A stretch of 64,000 nucleotides of DNA from Bacteroidota bacterium (GTDB taxonomy: Bacteria; Bacteroidota; Bacteroidia; B-17B0; Aurantibacillaceae), in contig JADJSH010000038.1 of NCBI GenBank assembly GCA_016711805.1, forward strand, positions 186,001-250,000. The letters run 5' to 3'. Position numbers and translations under genes: made by a program. This document shows, one piece after another, positions 7,917 through 17,809 of the stretch. Under the pieces are notes generated by a model. It was given only the letters and a program-made list of their open reading frames with translations. It was not told where the DNA came from and did not search any database. How positions within the stretch are numbered: the first letter of the stretch is position 1; every line of letters begins with the position of its first letter.

Positions 7917-9440
7917 ATGTTAAAAAAAAATTTATTTGCCGACATTAAGGCGGGTATTGTTGTGTTTTTAGTGGCGTTGCCATTATGCTTAGGGATTGCT
8001 ATGGCATGTAAAGTTCCATTGTTTTCTGGAATTATTGCTGGTGTTATTGGTGGCATATTAGTCACTATTTTTAGTGGTTCAAAATATAGTGTTTCGGGAC
8101 CAGCGGCAGGATTAACCGCCATTGTGTTAGCCTCCATAGCACAGCTTGGAAATTATCAAGCATTTTTAGCTGCAGTTGTTTTCGCTGGTGTATTTCAATT
8201 GCTTTTAGGGATCTTAAAAGCTGGTTCAATTGGCAATTATATCCCAAATGCAGTTATTAAAGGTATGTTAGCCGGTATTGGTATCATTTTAATTATTAAA
8301 CAAATTCCGCATTTGTTTGGGTACGATAATGATCCTGAAGGAGATGAACAATTTATTCAAATGGATGGCGAAAATTCCTTTACAGAGTTAATACACATGA
8401 TTAATTTTATAACTCCTGGCGCTATTATTATCGGACTAGTATCGTTTGTTGTTTTAATTATTGCCGAAAAACAATTTTACAAAAAACATAAAATTTTGTC
8501 AAATTTACCAGGGCCTCTATTAGCTGTAGTATTTGGTATTTTATTGACCATTACTTTTAAAAATAATACGTTTTTGGCTGTTGATAATATGCATCTGGTT
8601 AATTTACCAACCATTGCTTCATTTAGTGACTTGAAAGCCAACTTATTTTTTCCCGATTTTAGTTTTGCTAATAGCAGTAAATTTTGGATGATTGTTTTTA
8701 CACTAGCGGTTGTAGCTAGTTTAGAAACATTATTAGGTATTGAGGCTGTTGATAAATTAGACCCAGATAAAAACGAATCAAATACTAATAAAGAGTTACT
8801 GGCTCAAGGTATTGGTAATATTGCTTGTGGTTTTGTTGGTGGCTTACCTGTTACATCAGTTATTGTTAGAAGTTCAGCAAATATTAATTCGGGCGCTAAA
8901 TCTAAAATGTCAGCAATCATTCACGCAACATTACTTTTAATAAGTGTACTGCTTTTGCCAAATCTATTAGCATTAATTCCAAATGCTTGCCTTGCAGCCA
9001 TTTTAATTATGACAGGTTTTAAATTAACCAAAGTAGCCATATTTAAAGAACAATGGAAATTTGGTTTTGAGCAATTTATTCCTTTTGTAATTACTATTAT
9101 CGTGATGTTAGTAACAGATTTATTAAAAGGTGTTTGCGCCGGTTTAGTAGTAGCTATTATATATATCATCAGAGATAATATTAAATCGTCTTTTGAATCT
9201 AGCAGCGAGTTAACGGACGGCAAACTGAAATTCTTAATTAAATTGCCACAACACGTAACTTTTTTTAATAAAGGATTTTTAATTAAGTTTTTTGGAAGCA
9301 TAAAGCCTGATAGCATAGTAATTATTGATGCCAGTATTAATAAAAAAATAAACAGAGACTCGAAAGATGTGATTGATGACTTCATCAACATAGCAAAACA
9401 TAGAAAAATAGAAATTGAACTTATAAACTATAAACATTAA
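7917..9440 (+). CDS. SulP family anion/bicarbonate transporter
   Basis: 507 residues. The N-terminal region (DIKAGIVVFLVALPLCLGIA, then SGSKYSVSGPAAGLTAIV) is the SulP/SLC26 signature. About 12-14 membrane helices run to about residue 425. The C-terminal part (LIKLPQHVTFFNKGFLIKFF, SIVIIDASINKK) is a STAS-like domain. The beta-carbonic anhydrase gene starts 1 nt after its stop, and DabA/DabB follow. That context favours bicarbonate or inorganic-carbon uptake over sulfate. The substrate is inferred. Confidence 0.88.
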   Translation: MLKKNLFADIKAGIVVFLVALPLCLGIAMACKVPLFSGIIAGVIGGILVTIFSGSKYSVSGPAAGLTAIVLASIAQLGNYQAFLAAVVFAGVFQLLLGILKAGSIGNYIPNAVIKGMLAGIGIILIIKQIPHLFGYDNDPEGDEQFIQMDGENSFTELIHMINFITPGAIIIGLVSFVVLIIAEKQFYKKHKILSNLPGPLLAVVFGILLTITFKNNTFLAVDNMHLVNLPTIASFSDLKANLFFPDFSFANSSKFWMIVFTLAVVASLETLLGIEAVDKLDPDKNESNTNKELLAQGIGNIACGFVGGLPVTSVIVRSSANINSGAKSKMSAIIHATLLLISVLLLPNLLALIPNACLAAILIMTGFKLTKVAIFKEQWKFGFEQFIPFVITIIVMLVTDLLKGVCAGLVVAIIYIIRDNIKSSFESSSELTDGKLKFLIKLPQHVTFFNKGFLIKFFGSIKPDSIVIIDASINKKINRDSKDVIDDFINIAKHRKIEIELINYKH

Positions 9441-9441
9441 A

Positions 9442-10083
9442 ATGGAAAAATCATATTTAACATTATTCGAAAACAATAAAAAATGGGTTAATGAACAATT
9501 AAAAAAAGACCCTGAATATTTTACAAAATTAGCAAACGGACAAAAGCCAGAATATCTTTGGATAGGCTGTTCTGATAGCCGTGTACCTGCAAACGAAATT
9601 ACTGGCACCAATCCTGGTGAAATGTTTGTGCATAGAAATATTGCAAACATGGTAGTTCATAGTGATATGAATATGTTAAGCGTGCTATCTTATGCCGTTG
9701 ATGTTTTGAAAGTAAAACACATTATTGTATGTGGGCATTATGGTTGTGGTGGCGTATTAGCAGCTATGGGAAATCAACAATATGGTTTAATTGACAATTG
9801 GTTGAGACACATCAAAGATGTATATAGAATTCATCATAAAGAATTAGATATGATTAAAGATGAAAAGGCCAGAGTAAATAGATTAGTTCAACTAAATGTC
9901 ATTGAACAAGTGCAAGATTTAGGGAAAACATCTATTGTGCAAAATGCTTGGGAGAGAGAGCAACCTCTTCATATACATGGTTGGGTTTACGATATTAGTG
10001 ATGGTATTATTGATGATTTAAAAGTAACATGCACATCTACAAAAGATTTGCATTCAGTTTATCATTTCGATAGCGTTAAGTAA
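9442..10083 (+). CDS. Beta-class carbonic anhydrase
   Basis: 213 residues, full length for the class. It interconverts CO2 and bicarbonate using zinc held by C43, D45 (in GCSDSRVP), H99 and C102 (in CGHYGCGG); all are present, as is the D45-R47 dyad. There is no signal peptide, so it is cytoplasmic. It sits tightly between SulP and DabA (gaps of 1 and 3 nt) and probably converts imported inorganic carbon. The C-terminus (HGWVYDISDGIIDDL) is typical of the class. Confidence 0.95.
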   Translation: MEKSYLTLFENNKKWVNEQLKKDPEYFTKLANGQKPEYLWIGCSDSRVPANEITGTNPGEMFVHRNIANMVVHSDMNMLSVLSYAVDVLKVKHIIVCGHYGCGGVLAAMGNQQYGLIDNWLRHIKDVYRIHHKELDMIKDEKARVNRLVQLNVIEQVQDLGKTSIVQNAWEREQPLHIHGWVYDISDGIIDDLKVTCTSTKDLHSVYHFDSVK

Positions 10084-10086
10084 TAT

Positions 10087-12615
10087 ATGCTTTTTAACGA
10101 AAAACATGTATTAGATGAATTAAGGCATTATCTGCCTTCCCAAACTCCTTTAAAGGATTTTATTCATCATAATACATTGCATGCTTTTCAAAGCAGTAAG
10201 TTTTACGATGCTATTTTTAAAGCATCTAAAATTTTTGGATTTCAGGCTACCTTGCAACTTTATGAGTATAGAAAGCTCTATAAAATTGGAAGGATTAAAC
10301 CTGAAGTACTAGAACACATACTTATTGAAATAAAGAGTATAGAGCGCTTAGAGGAATGGAAAGAAAATTTGCTGTTAAAAAAATATGACGAGCATAATGA
10401 ACCTCGAGTGGGGACATTAAGATCTCATTGGAAAAAAGAATATCATCTTGATTTAGATACTTTAGTTCAGCCATTTTTGTTTAGGATGCTGGCCAGCTAT
10501 CTAGATCAAGGTGTTTCTATTTGGAACTTTCCTGTAGGTAACAAAAACTTTTTAGATAGTATAAAAGAATTAGAACAAAATGGCATTGCCAGTTTATTTA
10601 ACTCTAATAGAGTAAAGCAGTTATTGTTTTCAGAAGATTTATCTATTTCGGGGTTATTAAAAATAATTGTAGGAAACGAATCTTACTTTGAACAATATCT
10701 ATTCGACCAACAATTTAGTCACAAGGGTTGGAGTGGCATGATTGCTACTGTTGAAGAAAAACCAGAAACGCTCCTAAGTCCAAAAAAAATCTCATTAAAT
10801 GATGTTATCATACTTGAGTTGCTTTTAGAAATTGATCATCTAGATAATCAATTAGGAAAAAATTGGAAACCATTATGTAAAACATATACAGACTCTCCTA
10901 TTAATTTATTTGCTGAAATTGAAAAAACAGAACTTCAAGACATCTTAAAAATTTGGCAAAATGCTTTTGAATGGAGTTATTATGATGAAGTATTAGCAGG
11001 TATTAAACAATTAAATGCGAGCAAGCAAGCGAATCCAATTTCTGACACCAAAAGTTTTCAAGCCCTATTTTGCATTGATGAACGTGAATGCTCATTAAGA
11101 AGACATGTTGAAAATATAGATACGCAATCAGAAACTTTTGGAACTCCTGGATTTTTTAGTGTTGAGTTCTTTTTTCAAGCACAAGATGCCAAGTTTTACG
11201 ATAAATTATGTCCAGCGCCCGTTACTCCAAAATATTTAATTAAAGAATATAATGTAAGCGAAAAAAGAAAACATGATGCGTTATACACTAAAAAAACACA
11301 TGAATTTATTACTGGTTTTATAAGTGCATTGAGTTTTGGTTTTTGGGCCGGCTTAAGATTAATTCAAAATCTGTGGAGACCTAAAATGAGTCCTGCTATT
11401 TCTGATGCTTTTGCGCACATGAATATGCAAGGTCAATTAACTGTAGAAAATAAAGCTGTTACGGATATAGAAAATGGTTTACAGATTGGTTTTACCATTG
11501 AAGAAATGGCGGCAAGAGTAGCCTCTTTATTAAACGGAATTGCTTTAACAAAAAACTTTGCCTCAATTGTTTATGTTGTGGCTCATGGAAGTAGTAGTGC
11601 AAACAACCCACATCATGGCGCTCACGATTGCGGTGCTTGCAGCGGAAGACCAGGTTCTGTTAATGCAAGAGTTTTTGCAACAATGGCAAATCATAAAGAT
11701 GTAAGAAGTCTTTTGAAATCTCAAGGAATCGATATTCCTGAAGGTACTCAGTTTATTGGCGCATTACATGATACCGCTGCTGATGAAATACAATATTATG
11801 ATGTAAGTATTTTGAATGAGAAAAATAAACTACTGCATCTAAAACATGCCGAAGTTTTTGAAAATGCACTAGACTTAAACGCTAAAGAAAGATCAAGACG
11901 TTTTGCATCTATAAATACAAAACAAAATATTAAAAACGTACGTTTAGCTATTAAGCAGCGATCCGTATCTTTGTTTGAGCCTCGTCCCGAACTTGGTCAT
12001 GGCACAAATACATTATGCGTTGTTGGTAAATGAAATTTAACGAAGGGATTATTTTTAGATCGCAGAGCTTTTTTAAATTCGTATGATTATAAAACAGATC
12101 CTGAAGGAAAATTTTTAGCTGGAATTATGCGCCCACTTGGGCCTGTTTGTGGTGGTATAAATTTAGAATACTACTTTTCAAGAGTAGATAACTATAAGCT
12201 AGGTGCTGGCACAAAATTACCACACAATGTTACAGGCTTAATAGGTGTTACTAATAGCAGCGATGGCGATTTACGATCTGGTTTACCTTGGCAAATGATT
12301 GAAGTACATGATCCTGTAAGACTTTTAATTATTGTAGAACATCTTCCAGAAGTAGTTTTAAAAACAATAAAAAATGATCAAGCCATGTATGAATGGTTTA
12401 TAAACGAATGGGTTCATCTATCTGTTATCAATCCAGAAACACATGAACTATTTTATTTTAAAGAAGGCGCATTTTTGCCTTATAAACCATTAGCTAGAGA
12501 AATTCATTCATTTAAAGATATTCATACGCTTTTAGAAGAAGCCAAGGAAATGGAAACCAATCACATTGTTCACGCAACACAAGAAAACTTGCCTGTTTAT
12601 ATATATCATAACTAA
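10087..12615 (+). pseudogene. dabA: DabA (DUF2309) inorganic-carbon accumulation subunit, interrupted by an in-frame TGA
   Basis: DabA is the zinc, carbonic-anhydrase-like subunit of the DAB inorganic-carbon pump. Codons 1-648 (10087-12030) hold the family start and all four expected zinc ligands: C329 and D331 in FCIDERE, H500 in VVAHGSS, C515 in HDCGAC. Their spacing matches the characterised family. Codon 649 (12031-12033) is TGA. The same frame then stays open to 12615 and reads NLTKGLFLDRRAFLNSYDY, MRPLGPVCGGINLEYYFSRV and the normal C-terminus. The total of 842 codons is the expected length. The family has a basic residue here, so one CGA-to-TGA change explains it. The ATG at 12127 is not a natural start. 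Nonsense mutation, readthrough or a base error are all possible. Confidence 0.85.
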
Positions 12616-14487
12616 ATGGAACAAGCGCTACAAATATTTGTTTTTATACCACTACTTGGATTTCTTCTAAGTCTGTTTTTTTCTAATTCAAAAGAAAAGG
12701 CGATTAGCTTAGTAGCAATTGTTACTATTGCTATGCACTTATTATTATTAATCGTATTTGTTACACAATGGTTTTTTAAAGGGTGCGTAACATTAGATTA
12801 TAAATACTTTACATTTTATAAAGAAGGTAGTATTGAAATATTTTTAGATTTTTATTTCGATAAGTTTACTGCGGTATTTTCTTTACTAGGCGCCTTAATT
12901 TCTTTACTAGTAATCGTTTTCAGTAAGTACTATTTGCATCGAGATAGTGGCTATAAGCGTTTTTTTAATACAGTATTATTGTTTTATTTTGGATACAACG
13001 TGGTGATTTTTTCCGGAAACTTTGAAACACTATTTATTGGATGGGAATTTTTAGGGATTACATCTTTTTTATTAATTGCTTTTTATTGTGATAGATACTT
13101 GCCAGTAAAAAATGCGTTAAAAACTATCTCGTTATATCGTTTAGGTGATATTTGCTTAATACTAGCACTTTGGATGAGTCATCATTTATGGCATCAAAAC
13201 ATTACATTTTTACAACTCAATGATGTTCAACTTGTTTCTTCGCATATCAATGAACATTCCTATTATGCCATATTTATAGTGGTTATGCTTGTTTCTGCAG
13301 CAAGTATTAAATCTGCACAATTCCCATTTTCATCATGGTTGCCAAGAGCAATGGAAGGCCCAACATCTTCTACAGCTATTTTCTATGGTTCATTATCTGT
13401 TCATTTAGGTGTGTTTTTATTATTAAGAACTTACCCATATTGGGAAACAATAGTGAGTGTAAAAATTTTAATCATTGTAATTGGTAGTATTACTGCGCTT
13501 ATCGCAACAGCCATTGCACGGGTTCAATCTACTGTAAAAACACAAATCGCCTATTCTTCTATTGCACAAATTGGGCTTATGTTTATTGAAGTAGCCTTAG
13601 GTTGGCATACTCTAGCACTAGTGCATTTAACGGGTAACGCACTATTACGTTCTTATCAATTATTAGTATCGCCTTCTGTACTTGGCTATTTAATTCACGA
13701 CCAATTTTTTAGTTACAGTCCAAAAGTTCATGAGTCGTCAACAGGTTTTATGAATAAATTGAATAACGGGATTTATCTATTGAGTATAAAAGAATGGAAC
13801 ATGGATACATTTTTATACAATTATCTATGGAATCCATTTAAGTGGATTGGTAAAAAAATGAAATTCATTTCGCACAAAATATCCATCATTGTTTTATCAA
13901 TTTTATTTATTGGTGGTTTATTGTTTTTTATTTTAAGCAAAAATATTTCGCATGAAGTGGATGAGGACCTTCACTTATTTTTTGCTTTTACTGGATTACT
14001 ATTAGTTTTAAAAGCATTTGTAGTTAGAGAAAGTGGCTTAAAGGCTTGGTTTTTAGTTATCATGAGCCAATTGTTTAATATACTTTCCATTGCCCTTATG
14101 AATGATCAATACGAATATTTAGAAATAACCATATACCTTATCAGTTTAATGATATGTGCCATTGTAGGATTTTTCTGTTTAATAAAACTAAAATCTTATG
14201 AAAAAACAATAGAATTAGATTCTTTTTCTGGACATCTATACGATCATCCAAGGTTAGCTAATCTATTTTTAATTGCTAGCTTGGGATTTGTGGGGCTGCC
14301 ATTTACACCGTCCTTTATAGGAATAGATTTAATGTTTAGTCATATTGATAAAAACGAATACATTTTAATAGCTATTACTGCTTTAAATTTTTTGGTTTTA
14401 GAAATTGCTGTACTACGTATTTATGCACGATTATTTTTAGGCCCTAACAAGAAAAAAACTCACCCGATAGCTTATAGATCTTCATAA
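12616..14487 (+). CDS. dabB: DabB, NuoL-like proton-conducting membrane subunit
   Basis: 623 residues with many membrane helices. The antiporter/NuoL motifs are visible: FETLFIGWEFLGITSFLLI (about residue 140) and FPFSSWLPRAMEGPTSSTA (about residue 237). In DAB systems this subunit couples ion movement to DabA-dependent conversion of CO2 to bicarbonate. It starts directly after the dabA stop, so the pair is coupled. It keeps an intact frame although dabA is interrupted, which suggests recent damage or a functional dabA product. Confidence 0.88.
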   Translation: MEQALQIFVFIPLLGFLLSLFFSNSKEKAISLVAIVTIAMHLLLLIVFVTQWFFKGCVTLDYKYFTFYKEGSIEIFLDFYFDKFTAVFSLLGALISLLVIVFSKYYLHRDSGYKRFFNTVLLFYFGYNVVIFSGNFETLFIGWEFLGITSFLLIAFYCDRYLPVKNALKTISLYRLGDICLILALWMSHHLWHQNITFLQLNDVQLVSSHINEHSYYAIFIVVMLVSAASIKSAQFPFSSWLPRAMEGPTSSTAIFYGSLSVHLGVFLLLRTYPYWETIVSVKILIIVIGSITALIATAIARVQSTVKTQIAYSSIAQIGLMFIEVALGWHTLALVHLTGNALLRSYQLLVSPSVLGYLIHDQFFSYSPKVHESSTGFMNKLNNGIYLLSIKEWNMDTFLYNYLWNPFKWIGKKMKFISHKISIIVLSILFIGGLLFFILSKNISHEVDEDLHLFFAFTGLLLVLKAFVVRESGLKAWFLVIMSQLFNILSIALMNDQYEYLEITIYLISLMICAIVGFFCLIKLKSYEKTIELDSFSGHLYDHPRLANLFLIASLGFVGLPFTPSFIGIDLMFSHIDKNEYILIAITALNFLVLEIAVLRIYARLFLGPNKKKTHPIAYRSS

Positions 14488-14538
14488 ACGACAATCAATA
14501 AGTATTGAAATTTGAGTAGGTTATTTTTAGTGAACCTG

Positions 14539-16806
14539 CTAGTGGGTAACCACTATTTTTAAAGTTTTATTCAATACTTTTATTAGATAAATACCTTGGC
14601 TAAATGTCGAGGTATTTATTTTTAATGTTTGATGTAATTCTGCTTTTAAAACAACTTCGCCCACAATATTTAAAACCTCCATTGGCAAAACAGCATTAGC
14701 ACTGCAAGTAATTGTTAACTCTTCGTTAGCAGGATTTGGAAATGCCGAAAGAGAAGCTAGCTCCATATTAATTTCATTTACACCAACTGCACAATTACTC
14801 ATATTATAAGAAGGTGTGGATGAAGCTTCGAAAGAACCTGTTCCGTCCGGACAACGAGCAATGGAGATATCTGCTCCTTGAAAACCAAAACTAACACTAT
14901 CCAAAACCGTGGTGCCATTACTTAACATAATTTGCTCTCCACTGTTTAGCAATTTAAAATTACAATGTAATGCTTCGCCATTCATATTGTCTTCATCAGC
15001 CCAAATAGTTAAAAACCCATTTGGCTGTATGATAATATTATTAGGAATGGTATATTTTGTTGGATTTGTATAATCATCCGACAAATACAAACCACTTACA
15101 TTTAAAACATTATTAGTGGTATTGTGTAATTCAATCCAATCTTCATGCTTTCCATTTTCATCTGTTTGTCCAAAATTATTAGCTGCTAAAAATTCATTGA
15201 TTACTAAATCTCCAACATTTGGCTGAGCTAAATTTGTATTCAATAGATGAAATTCATGCTCTGCTCTTTCTGGAGAAAAAATGCCTGCAGTAGCATTTTC
15301 TGCAAATATATAATACTCTGTTTCTGCAGTTGTTACAGTAATACTTGCTCCATAAATATTATCAGCAGCAGCTCCATCATTATGAGTGCCATCATCATAC
15401 ATTAAAACTCTAGTAAATTTTTGATGGTTATTTGTTCTATAACCCAAATACACCGTATTTGTATTTACCACATTAGCCGTAATAGAAACTGTTGAATTAA
15501 TTGCTGGAGAATTGGTATTTGCACTTACCGCCGTAATGGTTGGTGTTGCATAATTAAAATCTGCAGTGCCTTGTAAGTATGATAAACGAGCTCCCATTAA
15601 ATTACTAATGCCTGGCACCGAATAACTACCAACAGAAACATTAGAGGTTAAACCATTTTGAAACTGTGGATAGGTATAAAATTTGAAATTATCACTTTGT
15701 ACCGATGTATCAATTAATGCTTGAAATTGATTAGCCTTAGTAATATATGTTCCAGTTGCAAAAAAATCGTTAACTATAGTTCTCATGTGAGCGACTAACA
15801 TTTTTTTATACTGAGCGTTGCTATTAATAATGTTAATCATTGGCCAATACACATCTGTTGCATGAATATTAATAGACATTTGTTGCATATTAGTAATACT
15901 TAATTGCGCTAAACTACTATTGCTTACGCCTAAATACGGGAAGCCTCCAAAACACATATTCAAATCCCAAATAGTAGTGTTGTAATGGTTGGTATTATCT
16001 TTATACAAATAATAATTTTGACAAAAGGCGCCACTATAACTATCTAAGTTCACGTTCACATTGTTAAATGCTAACATCCAAATTACTCTGTCAACATCTA
16101 AATTATATGAAAACCTTGATTGAAAATTAGTAACTGTATCTGCTAATGCCCTTAAGCTATTCCATCCATAATCTGATTTTAATTCGTAAAAATTAAAATA
16201 ATTGCTACTATCTCCGGTGGTAAAATATTTTAAATTAGATTTTGTATTTGAACTAGGGTTTACAATAGGATTACATTTAATAGCCGTATTACCTGATGAG
16301 TAATAATGTTTAGCATAAAATTTCTTACCAATACTTTCAGCATTTGAATATACTCCATGATATACTCCATTAATATAAACCTTTGCAAAATTTGCCTCGG
16401 GGCAATGCATGTAATTTTTTAAAATATCATAGCCTAACACTTCTCTAATCATGGATGGATCGGCATAATTATTTCCTAACTTAATGTCTTTGATACCCAA
16501 ATACGATTGATTTTTATAGCCATCTAATTCAATATGTAGAGGATTTTTATTGTAAGTAGGGTTATACGAACTATTGCCTTTATACTTTACACCAACACTA
16601 TCAAAATATACTCCATTTATGGTTACCGAAGCTGCCATGATATAACCCTCTGCCCCTGATTTAGCAGTATCTAATTGATAATCCCAGTTTGGTTGAGTAA
16701 ACTGTATTTCTATTTTTTGAATAGTGTTTTGATCATAAAAATTTTGTGCGGAAACATTTCCGCACAAAATAATGAAACTAAAAAAAGACAGGATAGACAG
16801 ACGCAT
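14539..16806 (-). CDS. CotH kinase family protein with lamin-tail domain, T9SS-secreted
   Basis: 755 residues. After a signal peptide (MRLSILSFFSFIILCGNVSA), residues about 25-400 match CotH (GVKYKGNSSYNPTYNKNPL, LGIKDIKLGNNYADPSMIRE, VYINGVYHGVYSNAESIGK, IWDLNMCFGG). CotH is an atypical protein-kinase fold first known from Bacillus spore coats. An Ig-like part follows, then a lamin-tail domain at about 540-640 (VINEFLAANNFG, EDWIELHNTTNN). Residues about 685-755 (SAFPNPANEELTI to KIVVTH) are a T9SS sorting domain. It is last in a minus-strand operon, 1 nt behind the preceding gene. Targets are unknown. Confidence 0.88.
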   Translation of the reverse strand: MRLSILSFFSFIILCGNVSAQNFYDQNTIQKIEIQFTQPNWDYQLDTAKSGAEGYIMAASVTINGVYFDSVGVKYKGNSSYNPTYNKNPLHIELDGYKNQSYLGIKDIKLGNNYADPSMIREVLGYDILKNYMHCPEANFAKVYINGVYHGVYSNAESIGKKFYAKHYYSSGNTAIKCNPIVNPSSNTKSNLKYFTTGDSSNYFNFYELKSDYGWNSLRALADTVTNFQSRFSYNLDVDRVIWMLAFNNVNVNLDSYSGAFCQNYYLYKDNTNHYNTTIWDLNMCFGGFPYLGVSNSSLAQLSITNMQQMSINIHATDVYWPMINIINSNAQYKKMLVAHMRTIVNDFFATGTYITKANQFQALIDTSVQSDNFKFYTYPQFQNGLTSNVSVGSYSVPGISNLMGARLSYLQGTADFNYATPTITAVSANTNSPAINSTVSITANVVNTNTVYLGYRTNNHQKFTRVLMYDDGTHNDGAAADNIYGASITVTTAETEYYIFAENATAGIFSPERAEHEFHLLNTNLAQPNVGDLVINEFLAANNFGQTDENGKHEDWIELHNTTNNVLNVSGLYLSDDYTNPTKYTIPNNIIIQPNGFLTIWADEDNMNGEALHCNFKLLNSGEQIMLSNGTTVLDSVSFGFQGADISIARCPDGTGSFEASSTPSYNMSNCAVGVNEINMELASLSAFPNPANEELTITCSANAVLPMEVLNIVGEVVLKAELHQTLKINTSTFSQGIYLIKVLNKTLKIVVTH

Positions 16807-16807
16807 G

Positions 16808-17806
16808 TTATTCTACAATTATTTTTAAATACTGTGTTTGTTTATTTTTATTAGTTACTCTTACCATATATAAACCCGATGAAAGATTTAAATTATTAAG
16901 TGTAGCAGATTCGTTATTAATAGCAAGTATTTCTTTAACTGATTGACCAGATACATTATAAACCGTAACCGATTCAATGACTTCGCCTTGAGCAGATGAA
17001 ATCACGAACATATCTTTTACAGGATTTGGAAATGCTTTAAATGTAGAAGTTTTAGAACTTAACTCATTCACTGAAACTGGTGCACATGCCGAACAGCTGC
17101 TGAAACAAACCATTTCCATGGCTGTATCTTTTGTAAGCGTTAATCCTCTATTGCCAAATACAGAACAAGTTCCTGTTATGGTTTCAGTAGTAGTTGATAC
17201 ATTTCCATTAAAATATTTATATGCATAAGTATTATTTGGAAAGTAATTAATAATCTCATAAATACTATCTCCAAAACTATATAATCGAACTTTAGTTGGA
17301 CTAAAAGCATCCATGTTAGTACCAACATGCACACCATTTGGCGAAACTGGTAATGAGTTTTTCATATCCACTTTATAACGAACTAAACTTAAACCCGCTG
17401 GTGCATTACCTCCAAATAAAATAGCACCAACAAAGCTTGTATCATTTGCTAAAGAATCAACATACATCCAACGATTATCATTGAAATTATACCCTACTCG
17501 CGATTCATCTGGAACAAACTCAGATTCATAAGTTTGATCTCCATTTACAAATCGGTATTCATATTTAGTGAAAGCAGGAATGTTAACAATAACACTATAA
17601 ATATCTGTGGAGCCCTCCTGTGTAAGAGTTGTAACGCCAGGATCCCAATTTAAAGGATAGCCAGCAGCTTCTTGAAAATCGCCTGTTACATGCACGCCAA
17701 AAGCGCTAATAGTTTGCCCTGTCATATCAACAGCAAATTTTACTTTTTTAGCTGATGCACTAGTTACAGCTGATATAAATGATAATGCTAGTAAAAGTCT
17801 TTTCAT
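16808..17806 (-). CDS. T9SS-secreted protein with two CBM/starch-binding-like modules
   Basis: 332 residues with a signal peptide (MKRLLLALSFISAVTSASA). Two similar modules start with KFAVDMTGQTISAFGVHVTG and RYKVDMKNSLPVSPNGVHVG. The first includes YEYRFVNGDQTYE and resembles the carbohydrate-binding-like sandwiches seen beside CotH genes. Residues about 258-332 (FKAFPNPVKDMFVISS to YLKIIVE) are the T9SS sorting domain. It sits between the arylsulfotransferase-like gene (3 nt gap) and CotH (1 nt gap), so one transcript is likely. Ligand is unknown. Confidence 0.75.
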   Translation of the reverse strand: MKRLLLALSFISAVTSASAKKVKFAVDMTGQTISAFGVHVTGDFQEAAGYPLNWDPGVTTLTQEGSTDIYSVIVNIPAFTKYEYRFVNGDQTYESEFVPDESRVGYNFNDNRWMYVDSLANDTSFVGAILFGGNAPAGLSLVRYKVDMKNSLPVSPNGVHVGTNMDAFSPTKVRLYSFGDSIYEIINYFPNNTYAYKYFNGNVSTTTETITGTCSVFGNRGLTLTKDTAMEMVCFSSCSACAPVSVNELSSKTSTFKAFPNPVKDMFVISSAQGEVIESVTVYNVSGQSVKEILAINNESATLNNLNLSSGLYMVRVTNKNKQTQYLKIIVE

Positions 17807-17809
17807 ATT

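Noticed and set aside
8921..9391. Antisense gene opposite sulP
   Set aside because: It lies wholly inside an unambiguous SulP frame and shows no family features.
12031..12033. Selenocysteine or reassigned TGA in dabA
   Set aside because: The family has a basic residue here, not a catalytic cysteine, and TGA is used as a normal stop in ATGA overlaps at 3274 and 40349. A nonsense change or base error is simpler.
12127..12615. Separate 162-residue gene
   Set aside because: The frame upstream of ATG 12127 is open to the TGA and encodes conserved DabA sequence, so this is the C-terminal part of dabA.
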